The position numbers were made by a program, and so were the translations under genes. Under the pieces are notes generated by a model. It worked only from the letters and a program-made list of their open reading frames with translations, was not told where the DNA came from and ran no database searches. DNA of 64,000 nt from Galerina marginata (taxonomy: Eukaryota; Basidiomycota; Agaricomycetes; Agaricales; Galerinaceae), in assembly GCA_023014335.1 (NCBI GenBank), contig JAECYW010000001.1, positions 2,666,001-2,730,000 on the forward strand. Reading direction: 5' to 3'. Shown piece by piece: positions 1 through 12,772 of this stretch. Each line of letters opens with the position of its first letter. Within the stretch, counting starts at the first letter, position 1.

Positions 1-625
1 GAAGGTGGATAACTATGCGAAATCTTCTTCTCCATTGCCGCCTTCTCCATTACCGTATTCTCCATTGTCCCCTAATCACATCAACGGCAATGGCAACGCA
101 AGGAATGACAAAGTTCCCAAGGACGTTCTTGTTGATGTACGCCCCATTGTACCAGTTCGAACTACGTCGACCACCTCCTCTGCCCGCAAGCCTGTTCCAG
201 CCCTTGTGACAGCTGCCCCGTCCATCGCTGAATCAGACGTTCGGGACATGCAACGCCTCCTATCCAGCGCAACCACGGCCGATGAATGTCGTCTCATATT
301 TGACATGTACATGGCGCGCAACGGCATATCAAGAGAACCCAAAGCGCCTGTCGTCCCATACCCGTCTCCGTCTCCTTCAGTTATCAAGCATACACCTTAT
401 ACGGGCGGAGAAGCATCATTGGAAAGTTCTCTTGTGGAACTGTTTCTTGGCGGTTCGGCCGCGCTAGAGCTAGCCTCTCAGCTTCCGCTGGCCCAAGAAA
501 CACGAGAAACTGATGGAATGCCGGTGGAGAATGATGTATCTGGCGTTGGCATCCCTCAGAACTCCGATATACCTTCCGGTGTTTCTATTATTCAAAACCA
601 TCAAGTGATACCTGTCCAAACATAA
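1..625 (+). CDS. 3' end of an unknown protein (partial)
   Basis: An open frame runs from the window edge to a TAA at 623-625, about 207 residues. There is no ATG near the edge, so this is the carboxyl end of a gene that begins upstream. The visible part is rich in Ser and Pro (runs such as SSSPLPPSPLPYSPLSP), with one more ordered stretch around DMQRLLSSATTADECRLIFD that looks helical. I do not recognise the family. It converges on RPA135, with about 270 bases between the two stop codons. Low-complexity tails of this kind are common on fungal signalling and transcription proteins, but nothing here supports a specific role. Confidence 0.6.
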   Translation, partial: KVDNYAKSSSPLPPSPLPYSPLSPNHINGNGNARNDKVPKDVLVDVRPIVPVRTTSTTSSARKPVPALVTAAPSIAESDVRDMQRLLSSATTADECRLIFDMYMARNGISREPKAPVVPYPSPSPSVIKHTPYTGGEASLESSLVELFLGGSAALELASQLPLAQETRETDGMPVENDVSGVGIPQNSDIPSGVSIIQNHQVIPVQT

Positions 626-897
626 CTTTACTCTTATTCATTATACCGTATACCTCCCACTTCTTTATGTTCGGATTTATTCACTACCCTATCTATCCAG
701 TTCTCTGTTTCACTCAGGCTTCACCTATTATTTTCGTTTAAGGCACTGGATGGAGCCTATGTCACGTTCGTTGAAGCTCCTTGTAATTTCGACAGATTGT
801 AGTAGCTGTAATAAGTTTGTGGATGCAATTAAGATTTACAATTTTTGCCCTGTACATACCATACTACATACTGTACGGTGGCATACATAAATGTTAA

Positions 898-3800
898 TTA
901 TTTTACTTCTAGAGATACCGCGATACCCATTGATGCAAGTTCTGCACACAAGATATCTGAATACATATGGCACAGCAACGACGTCGAGATCGCCGCCTTT
1001 TGAAGATCGATTGAGCACATTCTGCGATGAAATAGCCACACGAACGTCAGCTTGTGGGCGTTGTAGATGTTGTCCAGTGGCCAGGGCTTGTCGTTCTTGT
1101 TCGTCCTGTTCTTCCGCGGCGGCTCGACAGACTCGGCAATATTCTCCGCCTGGGCCTGTAGGCTTCAGCGACCCCGAGTGACCAACCACCATCTCCCCAA
1201 GGCTGATGTCTTCGTAACCAAGAGAAATCAGACTTCCACAAGTTCGACAGACCCACGCCGTCGAGTAATCCGAGCAATTCATCAATCTATCTTGAAGTAA
1301 GAATGACGTGCCGTGTGCAATCAAGGCGTCTCGTTCCATCTCTCCAAAACGAATACCTCCTGCCCGTTTGCGACCCTAAACCCGGTTAAAATATGTCATA
1401 AACTTTATTCCACTGATAACAAGCTTACCTTGACAGGTTGACGCGTTACTGGATCGACAGGACCTGTGGTGCGAACCTGGAACTTGTCTAACACCATGTG
1501 GCGCAGCCGTTGGTAGTAAACGACGCCAATGTAAATATCTGCTGCGAATTCTTGACCCGTTATTCCCGAGTACATGGGTTCATTCCCATGATAGTTATAG
1601 CCCGCAGCTAGAAGTTGTTCACCGAAATAGTTAATGGCCGTGTCTTCTTCTGTGAACCTAGTTTTTGATCAGCATCAATGCAAAATAGCAGAAATTAAGA
1701 ACCAACTTAAATGGCGTGGCATCTTGAGCGAGGCCGTGCATGGCACCGGCCTTACCTGCCATACTTTCGACCAACATGCCAATAGTCATTCGACTGGGGA
1801 AAGCATGAGGGTTGATAATTACGTCGGGTTGCATTCCACTTTCGGAGAAAGGCATATCTACAGCCGGCCATTTCTGGGAGCAAACACCTTTTTGTCCATG
1901 GCGAGATGAGAATTTATCTCCTATGACAGGCGCTCGGGTGATGCGCAAGGTTATGTGAACTTTTTGCAGTTCGCTATCTCCGGCATCGCTACCTGCCAGA
2001 GAGTTAGGAAATAGAAATGAAGGAAAACATGATAGGAGATCAACGGACCTAGAAGCCGTACTTGATCAATATAACCCACTTCGTCGCCTTTATACTTCAC
2101 GAACTTTGTGCGACCCGTGGTATCGTCGATGTAGCCAGCGATATAGTCTCCAGACACTAATTTAGCCCCAATGTAGGGTAGTCCATCAAGATCCAGGAAA
2201 TCTATGCAAGGGATGCATTTTTTCGCCAGATAGCGTTATATCTTTACCCAGACCGAAGTGCAGAGTAGGTGAGGAAGCAGATTTGGAAGCCCCGCGCATG
2301 TCTTTGAGATCGACTAATTTGCGATTTGTATACCGTCCCATATGCAAAGCCTCGTTCGTGTGATGACTTGTTCAGAATCATTGCATCTTCCATGTCATAA
2401 CCTGTATAAGAGATAACAGCAACGACAGCGTTGGTGCCGTTAGGGAAAGCGTCCATGGCATATGTGTTGTGCAGCGCAGGTCGAACCACGGGGCTTTGCC
2501 CAGTTTGAAGACGGTAAAGCTTGTTGTCAGTCCGATGCTGGAGTGCTGTAGAAGGAGTTCCCATCGTTTGTTTACCCATCTGCACATCGTAGTCAGAATT
2601 ACCGAAAATAATTTCCTGAAGGTAGCATACCTGACACTGGTAAATATTTCGAGGACTCTGAAAAGGAAATTAAAAAACAGGTCAGCCAGAGTCACCATTG
2701 GTCAAATTGAGAAATTTACCTGATTGAAGTCGGAGAATGGTGTGAGGTTGGCCAAAATTGACAGGAAATTAGTAGGGTCATGTTCAACATGGCTGGAGAT
2801 TCCTGGCTCAATCTCCTCCGGTGTGCAAGCAATATCCATATACACTTGCTCGAATGGACCAACCTGATCATTTCGGCCATTGGGAATATATTTGACAGGT
2901 CGCATCATTCGAGCCTTGGTAGAAAAGAGGAATAAACCTGGGTATTGGACCCCCTTTGGATTCAGGTACCAGGCCAATCTCAAGGTCTAATGGGACGTCG
3001 AATTTTTGTTCCGTTTTCCATATTCGAAGATTACTTGAGAGTTGTGCGGCGACTGCTGGGCGTGCCCACCCGATGACTCGCCCGTCCAGTTGGACACATA
3101 CATTTTTTTGGCCGTCAATCGATGGAGCAAATGCTTGAGTCATCCCATGAGCAGCCAAGAGAGCAGGGATGTTCGCAACTGCCAGCGGGGTGGTTACGAT
3201 ACGGCATGTCCGAGAAAGGTGATTAAGAAGACCACATGGCGAACCATCGGGAGTGTGTACTGGACAGAGAAAACCTGATTGAAATGGTTTTAGCCAACCG
3301 GCTCTGAGTAGGGAATTTGTGTACCTTACCCCAAGCCTCTGGCAACAGTTTACGGACAGTTGTTGTTTTCAGTTCGGCGAAGAATGCACCACGATGAATG
3401 CATCGGAAATGACTGATATAACGCTGCCAATTGAGTTTTTCGGCGATAATGGTGAACCCAGAGGCTTGTTGGAGATCAAGGCCGGTTGGTGATACAAGGT
3501 TGCCAGTGGCTAGGAAATTCGATAACTTTGAGCCAATGTCAAAGTTGACTTTGGACAAAACTTTTGTGAGGTAACGTTCTGGAGACGGAAATTTGAGTAA
3601 CGATTTGAGAAAGAAAATATAAAACGACAAACTGTCATTGAAATCGACTGCTACGCCGTTTCTGACATCAGACATGATGTTCCCTCGTATGTTATTCAAG
3701 ATTTCCTCCATGCGTTCCTTGATAATCATGCCATAAAGACTACCAGGAAGCAGAACCTCTTGGTGTTGAGGCGAATCCGGATTGTCCGCGCAACAAGCTC

Positions 3801-5181
3801 CAGACACTGTTGAATAGAGCTTCCGTAGCATGAATCTATTATAACATGTTATAAAAGCGCCAAACTCGCAGCGATAGTACTCACAACAACATCCTGAACT
3901 TATCTCTGGGTGATTCTAGGTGAACGAGAACCAACTTTTGTATCAACCAAGCGCCTTGGGCACCATTCGTCCAATCCTCCGGCAAATTCAATATTACACG
4001 GAATTTGTCTCCCAGATATTCCAAGCATTGTTCACCGGTTTGCATTGTGAACATCTTGAAACTCCTTAGCAGAAGTTCGACTCGATCCGACAAAAATGTG
4101 TTTTCATAGTCTTGCATCATGATGCCTTCGAAAATTTCTTTGTCGGATGCGCTTACTAGAGCTTGAGAACGAGCATGATGGGTATCACGTATTCTTGCTT
4201 TCGCCAAGTAAATCGTAACATAGCACTGCCGTTCTGCAAGTAATGAAGTGTGTTTGTAACACTTGTTTGATCGGGGCGGACGCATCGAATTTGGACAGCG
4301 TGTTTTGTATATGACGGTCCTCGATTGGCAAAATGATGGACGAAGGAGTGAAATGACGTGGTTTCGTCGTGGTAGAATCAGGTAGCGGATTAGGCGCTCA
4401 TTTCCATTAATGATGAAATAACCTCCAAATTCCTCTGGTTCTTCGTGATGTTGGACTAAATCTGCAGAGGACATAGAACGTATATTGCACCTGACCGACT
4501 AATAAAACGATTTGTAAGGTGGTATCTTCACGCAATGAAGATAAAGTGAAAGCATACCCTGACCATAATCGGCACAAGACCGCAGTCTTTGGTCTCAACA
4601 TGCTGCAAGCCTGAGATGTCTTCCCAACAGAGTTTCATACTCATGCGGCCACGGTAAGATGTTAGCCTTTCGCGAGCCTATACTTAGATGTTCTCAGTTC
4701 CAAAAATGCAAAAGACGTGTCGAATAACTGACTTCAGTTGGAAAGACTCTCCGCTCTTTCGCGGTCTTATCTTTTTCAGGCACCATTGGTCTCGATATTG
4801 TTACCTGGTCAATCCATACTTCAAAAATGTGAGGAGCAAACACAATTCCAAAACCTTCCAAGACCTACTTCTCATTCTATTTCCCCAACCTCGCGGTCCA
4901 CTCTCCGAATCCACCCTCCCATTCCCATCGAAAACAACACGTTCTCCAATATCCTTAAGTGCCAGATTCAGAAGTCCACGACCATCTCCATCCCCAGAAG
5001 GGAGTCCGGAATCGTCGAACAACGCGTTGAAAGACTCGATATGAGGCGCAACAAATTCATTTAAGATATTATATGTTGAGCCATCTTTTGGAGGATTTCG
5101 AAAGGTTTCTTCACGAGCGAGAGTATTGAACGTGGGTTTTCGTACAATTCTTCCAGACCCGTCCGGCATAGCGTTATCCAA
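898..5181 (-). CDS. RPA135: RNA polymerase I second-largest subunit RPA135 (RPA2)
   Basis: This is the second-largest subunit of nucleolar RNA polymerase I, which makes the large rRNA precursor. It starts at ATG 5181 ([15 protein letters not shown], then the RPA135-type FRNPPKDGS and [14 protein letters not shown]). Later blocks are [67 protein letters not shown], the [17 protein letters not shown] region and a C-terminal zinc site (VCRTCGS and YCRVCRAA). Eleven introns are readable: 4819-4868, 4678-4732, 4499-4557, 3836-3884, 3275-3329, 2658-2719, 2580-2630, 2202-2247, 1993-2048, 1658-1706 and 1376-1428. With these, the frame is broken by single bases near 4331, 4163, 2951, 2314 and 947. The expected ending ([15 protein letters not shown]) follows the last break and stops at 898. 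Identity is certain; an intact reading frame is not. Confidence 0.95.
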
Positions 5182-5393
5182 GGTGGTTAAACGAGTTTTC
5201 GATCATCCCAATTTGGGATTCCAAAAAATGGTGCACGTGCCCAGAGCCAATGGTGGAAGCGTGTGAAATGCTAACCAAGCGGAGTCTCAAATGACTTGGC
5301 CGAATTTCTGTTTCTGAATCGAGCTCAAAGGCCTGTTGGTGAGTTGGACGACGACACCACCGCCTTATCCCTTTTCAATCTCCAACTTTCACG

Positions 5394-8300
5394 ATGTTCA
5401 CGTCGAGTTGGGGTAATACCCAACAAAATCAACAACCTCAGCAACCTAGTGCATTCGGGCAACCATCTGCATTCGGTTCCACAACCAATAATGGTGAGTG
5501 ATTGCTTCGACTGAGTCACTACGCACTTTTAAAAGCCTTGAAGCCTTCGGTACCACAAGTGCTTTTGGTCAGCCTCAGCAAGGTCAACCGCAACCCCAGC
5601 AACCTCAGGCCAATCCAATGTTCGGGAATTTGGCCGCGACACCCAGTAACAACACGAACACTGGAGGATTTGGTAGGCGACTCTCTTCGTTTTGCGGCAA
5701 TGTTGATTTATAGCTCGAGAAGGTGCTTTCAGTAACCCAAACACTGCAAACACAGGAGGAGCCTTCGGAGTCAAGCCGGCCACTGGCTTTGGCGCGTTTG
5801 GTGGGGGGACGAGCACGTTCGGAGGCGGAACGGCCGGTGCATTTGGCCAACCCGCCGCTAACCCTGCTCCTGCTACCACCTCTGTCTTTGGACAGCCTTC
5901 AACAACACCTGCGAATAACGCTTTTGGAGGCGGGACTTCCCTGTTCGGTGGTGGTAACAAATTTGGAGCCACAAGTGAGTTCCCTTGCATTGTCGGTTTA
6001 ATCGCAATCTCATCTTTCCATTTAGACACTGCTAGCACAAGTTATCCCGTCATAACGACTGGAACGGCAAACCCCCCTTACAGCGCTGCAACTGAAAAGG
6101 ATGGCAATACGACTCTCCAGTTCCAGTCGGTTACATGTATGAGTGCATATGTTGGGTATTCGTTTGAGGTCAGCAACTCTTTCTAGCATCAATCCTCTTC
6201 CGGTCTTAATCGCGATACATTTAAAGGAACTGCGAGTCCAAGATTACCAGCAGAATCGGAAAACTGCTTCTGCAGCAGGAGCATTCGGGCAAACCGCGTT
6301 TGGCGCCACTCAGCCCACCACGACTGGCCTTTTTGGGGCCCAAGCCACGCAGCAGCCAACAACATCTATCTTCGGTGGTGGTGCTAACACCACTACAGCG
6401 AACACCGGTTTCGGTGCCTTTGGACAAAACACTGCCCAGCCAACGACCACGAATACCAATCCTCTGTTTGGTGGGACTGGTGCCTTTGGCCAGACACAAC
6501 CACAGCAACAGCCCAGTGCATTCGGCACAACAGGTGCATTCGGCCAACAGCCACAGCAGCAGCAGCAGCAACAACAACAGCCACAGCAACAAGCCAGCAT
6601 TTTTGGCGCCAATGCAGGGACTTCGGCATTTGGGAATACTGCTAATAAACCTGCTTTTACTCCCTTCGGTGGCGGTATGCAATTTTTTTAAACAAGTATT
6701 GTCTTGGTTTTGGCGACTGAATTTATTTTTTCACTAGGTGGAGGAACTGGCGCTTTTGGTACTGGCACTTCTGCATTTGGTAACACACAGCAGCAGCAGC
6801 AACCCCAACAACCTGCTCAGACCACAAGCCTCTTCGGAAATTCCCAACCCGCCAATAACCAGTCTGCGTTTGGTGCCTTCGGTATGTCTCTTCCTTATCA
6901 ATGTGATACTCGTCCCTATCTTACTTTGTCCTTCCCCAGGAAACAATGCCAATAAACCTTCAATCTTTGGCACTGCAACCACCACCACACAGCCTACTAC
7001 GACAGGTTTCGGGGCGTTTGGCAATACCCAACAACAGCAGGCTCAACCTCAACAAAATCAGCAACCTTCGATCTTTGGCGGTGGCACTTCGTTGTTTGGG
7101 CAGCAGCAACAACAACCACAAAACCAGCAGCAACAGCAACAGGGAGGTCAGCCTAATTCATGTACGATTTCTTTCTTTCCTTTCGGTTCTGTCCGTATCT
7201 GACCAGCCGACCACAGTATTTGGCGGTGGACAAACCGCTGCCCCTGCGCCATCCCTGTTCGGTAATACCAATCCTGGTCCTAGCCTATTTGGTAATACCC
7301 AACAGAATCAGCAACAACCACAGCAGCAAGGGCAGCAGCAGCAAGGCAATCTCTTTGGGAGCTTGTTTAACAACAAACCTGCTCAACCCGCTGCTTCATT
7401 ATTTGGTCAGTCGCAAACGAATGCTGCTCAACCGCAACAAAACCCGCTGTTCGGTGGAGGATTTGGCCAGTCTGCCCAGAACAACTCATTATTCGGTGGA
7501 AACAAGATTACAGCCCCTTTGCTTGGTAGTTCGCTGTCTGGCAGTCAGGGAATGGGAATGTCTACTGGCGGTATCTTCAATGCCTCTGCCAACGCCCCTG
7601 GCGCACAGGGTACTTTAACTGCCTCCATCGCCCAGCCCATCAGCGAGAATCTACCCATCTTCTCCATGCTTCCCCCCGGCCCACGCCTTGTTGATCTCGA
7701 CAACTCTCCGAAGAAAAAGGCCTTTTTCCTCGACATGCCTACACGCTCTCCTGTTGCAAGAGTACAACTAGGTTACACCCCTGCCAACTCCAAGCTTCGT
7801 GGTTTTGGATCTTCCGCTTCTATGACCTTTGTCAACAGCTGGCGGAACCGCGCCCATGTCCTTCACTTCTGGGAAGCTGGGTGCTCTTACTCTCAACAAA
7901 TCGGATGCTATGTCGTCATCCATGGGACCTGATTTTCTAGGGCGTAGCGGAAGTCCAGCATTGGGAAGCGGCAGTCGGCATAGCGTGAAAAAGGTCATCC
8001 TGGAAAAGAAGGTGGAGCCTACAGAGTTATTTGTCAAATCCGGTAGCCCAGGTGCTTTACGAACCGGCAAGGTTACCTTCAGCCCAGCATTGAGCGTGGC
8101 GTCTCGAGAAAAAGACGCTGCTCTTGCAACTGCACCTCAAATACAAGACTCGCCAACGCCTGTTTCACGAACACAGCCGCAGAAGAGCCCCAATCGTTTC
8201 ACCGCACAGAATACGCGAGACGCGACCGCAACTGCTCCTGAAGTCGAAGAACAGGCTAGCTCGACGGAACTCAGCGATGGCGATTACTGGGTGAAACCAG

Positions 8301-8716
8301 ACCTGGCAACGCTGAAAAAAGCCGGCTATGATCAACTTTCTGCATTCGAAGGACTTATCGTGGGGCGGAAGGGATACGGTGAAATTCATTTCTTGGAACC
8401 GGTGGATCTCACAGGACTGCCAAAACTTGGCGCGCTCCTCGGCGAGGTCGTTAGATTCGATGACAAGGAGTGCAGCGTTTACCCGGACAGCGAGGAAGTA
8501 GACAAGCCACCACCCAGTTCAGGACTCAATGTCAAGGCGAAGATATCGTTAGAACGGTGCTGGGCCGTGGACAAAGCTACGAGAGAGCCTATCACAGATT
8601 CCAACCACCCTAGTGCTGTCAAGCACCTGAAGCGGTTGAAGAACATGAAGGATACACACTTCGCTGACTTTGATATGAAGACTGGAACATGGACGTTTAC
8701 CGTGGACCATTTCTGA
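5394..8716 (+). CDS. NUP116: FG nucleoporin, Nup98/Nup116 type
   Basis: A phenylalanine-glycine nucleoporin of the nuclear pore permeability barrier. Exons read 5394-5493, 5544-5672, 5723-5974, 6026-6168, 6227-6674, 6738-6881, 6940-7161 and 7217-8716, giving about 979 residues. The first 650 or so are FG repeats (SAFG, SIFGG, SLFGN) with long Gln runs. A Gle2-binding (GLEBS) motif sits across the exon 4/5 junction: TANPPYSAATEKD, then SFEELRVQDYQQ. The last 150 residues form the Nup98 autoproteolytic-type domain (DGDYWVKPDLATLKKAGY, EGLIVGRKGYGEIHF). The protein stops at ...TFTVDHF, exactly the dipeptide that precedes the Nup98 cleavage point, so no Nup96 half is attached. The exon lengths sum to one base over a multiple of three, and an extra base near 7826-7829 explains this. 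The gene lies head to head with RPA135, 212 bases away. Confidence 0.93.
6540..6600 (+). repeat. CAG/CAA glutamine repeat inside the nucleoporin gene
   Basis: A run of CAG and CAA codons gives a Gln tract in the FG domain. Similar shorter tracts lie near 6788-6815, 7030-7065, 7100-7145 and 7305-7350. They are part of the coding sequence and probably vary in length between strains. Confidence 0.85.
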
Positions 8717-9323
8717 TGTATCTAGTTATGCCTTCTGAAGATTTGAACGTTGTTACGAGGGAACTGCAGATCATCTGCCGTGGATGGGATTTCTCTCTTT
8801 CTCTGTCGCTGGCTTTGTCTTTCCGTTTTATATTTGTCGTGCTCTTTGAATGTTCACTCTTTCTAGTTCAATCTGCCTCAATCCTAGTAATTCATATTTC
8901 CTCCACGTACCGCCATCCTTTCTTGCAATATGCGTACAGTATGCCCTGCAACTCCCCATGAAAGTAATGTAGTTATTCCAATTCTTCTCAATCCTCCTAA
9001 ATTATGTAGCACATTTTCCTGTCGGCCGACATGTAGTAGATACGAACTTGTTGAATATATCGTACATACATCTTTACACCGACGGGAGCGGTTGAGCGGA
9101 CTGAATCGGACGAGGGTGTGGGATGGTTCCGCGGAAAAAAGCGCATCGGATGAGGACGGAAGCTGATTCCGGTCGCTATTTATGGAAAAACATGACGAGT
9201 GTCCGAGTAATCCGGATTTCATCATCCCTTTTAAAAGCTAAACATCCTTCGACAATCTTCACGACATTCCCAAGGCCTCATAAGAACACTTTCTGCACAT
9301 CTCTATCACCTCTATCTACAAAC
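8717..9323. other. Intergenic, nucleoporin to RCF2
   Basis: No gene is visible. The first part should hold the nucleoporin 3' UTR, with pyrimidine-rich stretches near 8790-8850. The last 200 bases are the RCF2 promoter. A TTTATGGAAAAA stretch near 9180 is not a convincing TATA box. Confidence 0.6.
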
Positions 9324-10276
9324 ATGAGGGTATGTCCTTCCCTTTCTGACAAAAATACTATGACTCAATGCCCCGTAGCCTTTGACAGACAAACAACTGC
9401 AAGAGCACGACGCTGCTTCCCGCCGTGGTGCGCTGGAAGGAGTCTTGGCAGGCGGAACTGTCGCTATTGCTGGGTCATTGTATGCTCAAAGATACTGGCA
9501 CGCCTACCGGCGCCTCCCGCTTTCTCTGAAAGCATTTGCCGTTGTCATCATCGTCGCACCAGCCTTCTCTATTCAGGCTGAACGTCGCGGTGTCCAATAC
9601 GAACGATCTCAATGGTATCTATCTTCCCAAAGTCACCCTCTCCTATAATTACTTACCTCATTACTTATTCGTTAGGACAGGCGAAGGACTACGCGTCATG
9701 GACGAGAAAGAACTTCGGCGAATGAAGCAATGGGATTCCATGACTCTCGGTCAAAAGATCGGAGACTGGTCCTTTCGACACCAGTACAGCATAATTATGG
9801 GTAGTTGGGCTGCGAGTTTGGGTCTCGCCGCTCTCATTATTTCTCGCAACAAGTAGGCCTTTCGTTAGAATTATCTTATACAACAAACTCACCTACTGTT
9901 ATCTGATAGATATCAAACTTACCCACAAAAAGTGCATTCGACTGTCTTGTAACTGGACTTGGAGCTGATTCCTGACTTCTTCCAGATCGTACAAGCTCGT
10001 ATGTGGGCCCAAGGCTTGACCATTGGTCTAATCATGGCAGCTGGTGCTCTTACCCATACGAAACGAGCGCAAATGGCTGAAGCGGCCCAACACGATCACT
10101 CTTGGATGGATATGGTTCGTAGTCGTATGTTTTACCTCCAAGCATTTTGCTTACCATGGTTCCACGCTTAGCTGGAACAACAAGAACGTGACCGTCGAGA
10201 AGAGGCTGCTGCTGCTGCCGCTGCCGCCGCTTCGCGTTCAAGTGGTAATGTTCCCGCAGCTATTACTGCTGCCTGA
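9324..10276 (+). CDS. RCF2: Respiratory supercomplex factor 2 (HIG1-type)
   Basis: An inner mitochondrial membrane protein that associates with complex III-IV supercomplexes and tunes cytochrome oxidase activity in yeast. Six exons: 9324-9329, 9379-9614, 9676-9852, 9910-9931, 9986-10114 and 10172-10276. They join cleanly to 224 residues, the same length as the yeast protein. The start is a 6-base exon (ATGAGG), followed by PLTDKQLQEHDAASRRGALE. Family marks are GVLAGGTVAIAGSLYAQR near the start, YSIIMGSWAASLGLAALI, and KIVQARMWAQGLTIGLIMAA, which closely matches yeast Rcf2. Hydrophobic segments fit two to four membrane spans, and the tail is Arg/Glu/Ala-rich. No frame break was found. The weakest point is the donor of the last intron (GTTCGT at 10115). 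Confidence 0.9.
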
Positions 10277-10679
10277 GCCTCGTGGAACATAAAAATAGAT
10301 TCTTGACCAGTACTTGTTCAGCTATTAGATCATTAAACCATTTACTGTATAATATGACAATCATGACCATACGGACAATGTATTTCATTGCTAGTTATAT
10401 TGATTGCTGCTTAGAGTTGCATAATTTTTCAAGTACAATTAAATGCTAACATTACAGGATGTGAAGGTGAAAGGGTCATGATTATCGTCAAGAAGCGTAT
10501 AGGTCATGATCAGAGAATCAGCGTGAGGCTAATAAAGATGTAAGTTTATAAAGTCACTTGCACCAGCTTTCCTGAAGAAATTAAACATCCAATCATCGCC
10601 ATCAAGGCTTCAAGACATTCAAGGCAAGGGTTTGACCTCTCGTAAACAAAACCAAAATGGAGTTAGAGTGGAAAAGCAT
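10277..10679. other. Convergent intergenic space
   Basis: About 400 bases between the stop codons of RCF2 and the arrestin-like gene. AT-rich, with no open frame or RNA gene seen. Confidence 0.6.
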
Positions 10680-12772
10680 TTAGACTCGGAAACCTCGCCA
10701 CCCAGCCGTGACATGATCAACGAAGTAGGAATCATTGTTCGCAGGTTCCTTACGCCGGGGCTTCGTGAAAGGGATAGGCAGCGGCCCTTCGCCTTGTAGA
10801 GTTGCGATCGTAATGGGAAGCGAGAGTAAAGCTTGGGAGTGGGCGGTTTCGCCGCGACCGTTGTTGCTCAGGATTGAGTCAGAAGGTTTGAATACGGAAG
10901 ATTCGAATGGGAGAAGTTCGACAAAGTACTGCAGCGAGAACAGCAATTATCATCAATGGCTCTGATATTCGTGGAGAAGACACTTACAGATACTTTGAAG
11001 AGTGGGAAGTCGCAAGAAGGCTGTAGTTCCTTGTTTAGGTGAATTTCACCCACTAGCTGCCTCTCGTTCGAGTTCTCCACCTCAGAGCTCGCATCAGGAT
11101 TACACCACCATGCAACTTTCTCCACCTCCATAGTCTCCACAATCACAGGGGCCTGTGCGGCATCGGCGCTGGCTTTGAGTGCTGCTGACCCTCCAAACGC
11201 AAGCTTATGCCTACCCGACGAAGACATCAGGCTCCGCCCTGCGTCCTCGTAGTACTGCACGCGCCTTACTAGGCGCACGGCGATACACTCGGGATTGGCG
11301 AGGGCGTCAAGGGCTTCAATATCCCGGCTTTGGGTGGAAAGATGACATGGAATGGTGGTACCACGGGTATATGACCGCTGTAAGAAAGGCAAAGGGAAAG
11401 ATTAGAGTTGTGGGTAATTAGAACTTTTAGGTGACTTACAGGACTTGCAAGTGAAAGCTGGGTTGCGAGATATGTCGAGTTAGCAAGTAGACGATGAGGG
11501 AAAAATTCAAGGTAGTCGACGTACAGTGCTTTGAAACGCCGCATTCCTTTCTGAAAACAGCGTACCACGGCTAACAACAGGAGGATGAGAAAACCAGCCC
11601 AATGCGTCATCTTGTGGGCCAGGTGGCCGACGATGCTCAGAATAGGCTAGCTGACGAAGGATGGACGATGGAGCAGGCCGTATGTCTGGCACATATACGA
11701 CGTTGATATGTAATCTATGAGTTATAACGACCCATCAGTGACCGAACAAGCAGTTATAGACAGAAACGTACTTGGAATCGACCCTAAGAATTCCATGTGT
11801 AATGCGTAATACCAATTCATACTTGACACTTCCCTTCGTTTCTCGTTCGAGGCAGAGTCTGCGGAATAACAGAAGGATTTGCTCCTTGGTCGTGCTGCCC
11901 GGGTATCGAAATAGATCTGGGGAAGGCGAAGGAGAAAGGCCATATATATTGACCAGAGAATTTTCCGTCAAACTTCTTTGGGCGGCTAGAGGAGGAATTG
12001 GAGGCATCACGCAAGAGGTAGAATCATTGAACGAGGATCGCCAGTTGGCTCGAGTCCATGATATGATAGGTTGGTCTAGGAAAGTACAAGAGCCATCGTC
12101 AGTAAGAATTCGTTACCACTTGACCGCGTAGCTGAAGAAAGGCAGATCGTCAAGTCAGCCTATGGCCAAGGATACGAGGGACCTTTGGAATTAAAGAAAC
12201 TTACTGAGAGGCTAATTGAATTTATGTTCTGGGGCGTGTCAAGGTTCAACTCCAACCATCCCAGGGCAAGGTCACTCCCGCTGAAGCGAGGTACTTTCTG
12301 TCCACGAGGGGTGGATCTTGATGCTGCGGATGCCCCACCATGTACTTTGACTGTAGCCCATGGCCGAGACTTTCCTCCGCTGGTAACATGATACTCGTGA
12401 ATTTGTGGAACATGATAAGGAAGAGGGACTGGAAGTGGCATTTGCGTCTCGCTCGCTGGAATGATTCCTGTGCCTGCGCTGAGGGGTCTGTCGCGATCTG
12501 GTCTGAAAAACATTCGAATATCTTGGAGGCGACAAAAGTGGGGCACGACCGTCTAGGTCTGCTTCATTGTTGTTGAGCACCGTTGCAAGAGCATCTAGAG
12601 TGACGCCTGGAGGGAGAGAACCTGCCAGCGTTGAATATCGGGGAGGAAGGCGACTTTCTGCAACACTTCTGCTTCGGAGACGTGATACGGTTTGGGGCTG
12701 CGGACGTTCAGACGACGCCGCAGATGCTGATACATCGGAGGGCAAAGAGAGAGAATTGGTAATGATGGACAT
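10680..12772 (-). CDS. Arrestin-like protein (alpha-arrestin/LDB19-like)
   Basis: Fungal alpha-arrestins act as adaptors that bring ubiquitin ligases to plasma-membrane transporters. The start is ATG 12772, with a disordered Ser/Arg-rich head. An N-terminal arrestin block follows (LALGWLELNLDTPQNINSIS), then FDGKFSGQYIWPFSFAFP. The C-terminal arrestin half has SILRQLAYSEH, PPVVSRGTLF, LSLASP, RSYTRGTTIPCHL and CIAVRLVRRVQYYED. The end, ITIATLQGEGPLPIPF, stops at 10680. At least six short introns fit, for example the donor at 12204, a 15-base exon at 12117-12131 and the exon containing 11507-11692. Three or more single-base breaks are needed to keep the frame (near 12516 in a T run, near 11975 and near 11865). 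I do not see a PPxY motif in what I could read. The arrestin class is fairly sure; the subfamily is not. Confidence 0.75.

Noticed and set aside
4819..4868. Frame break in RPA135 near the N-terminus
   Set aside because: A 50-base intron with GTAGGT and GAAG borders restores GNRMRIWIDQV exactly, so this is splicing and not an indel.
6310..6612. Cys-rich minus-strand frame in the nucleoporin gene
   Set aside because: The poly-Cys runs are just the reverse reading of the CAG/CAA repeats.
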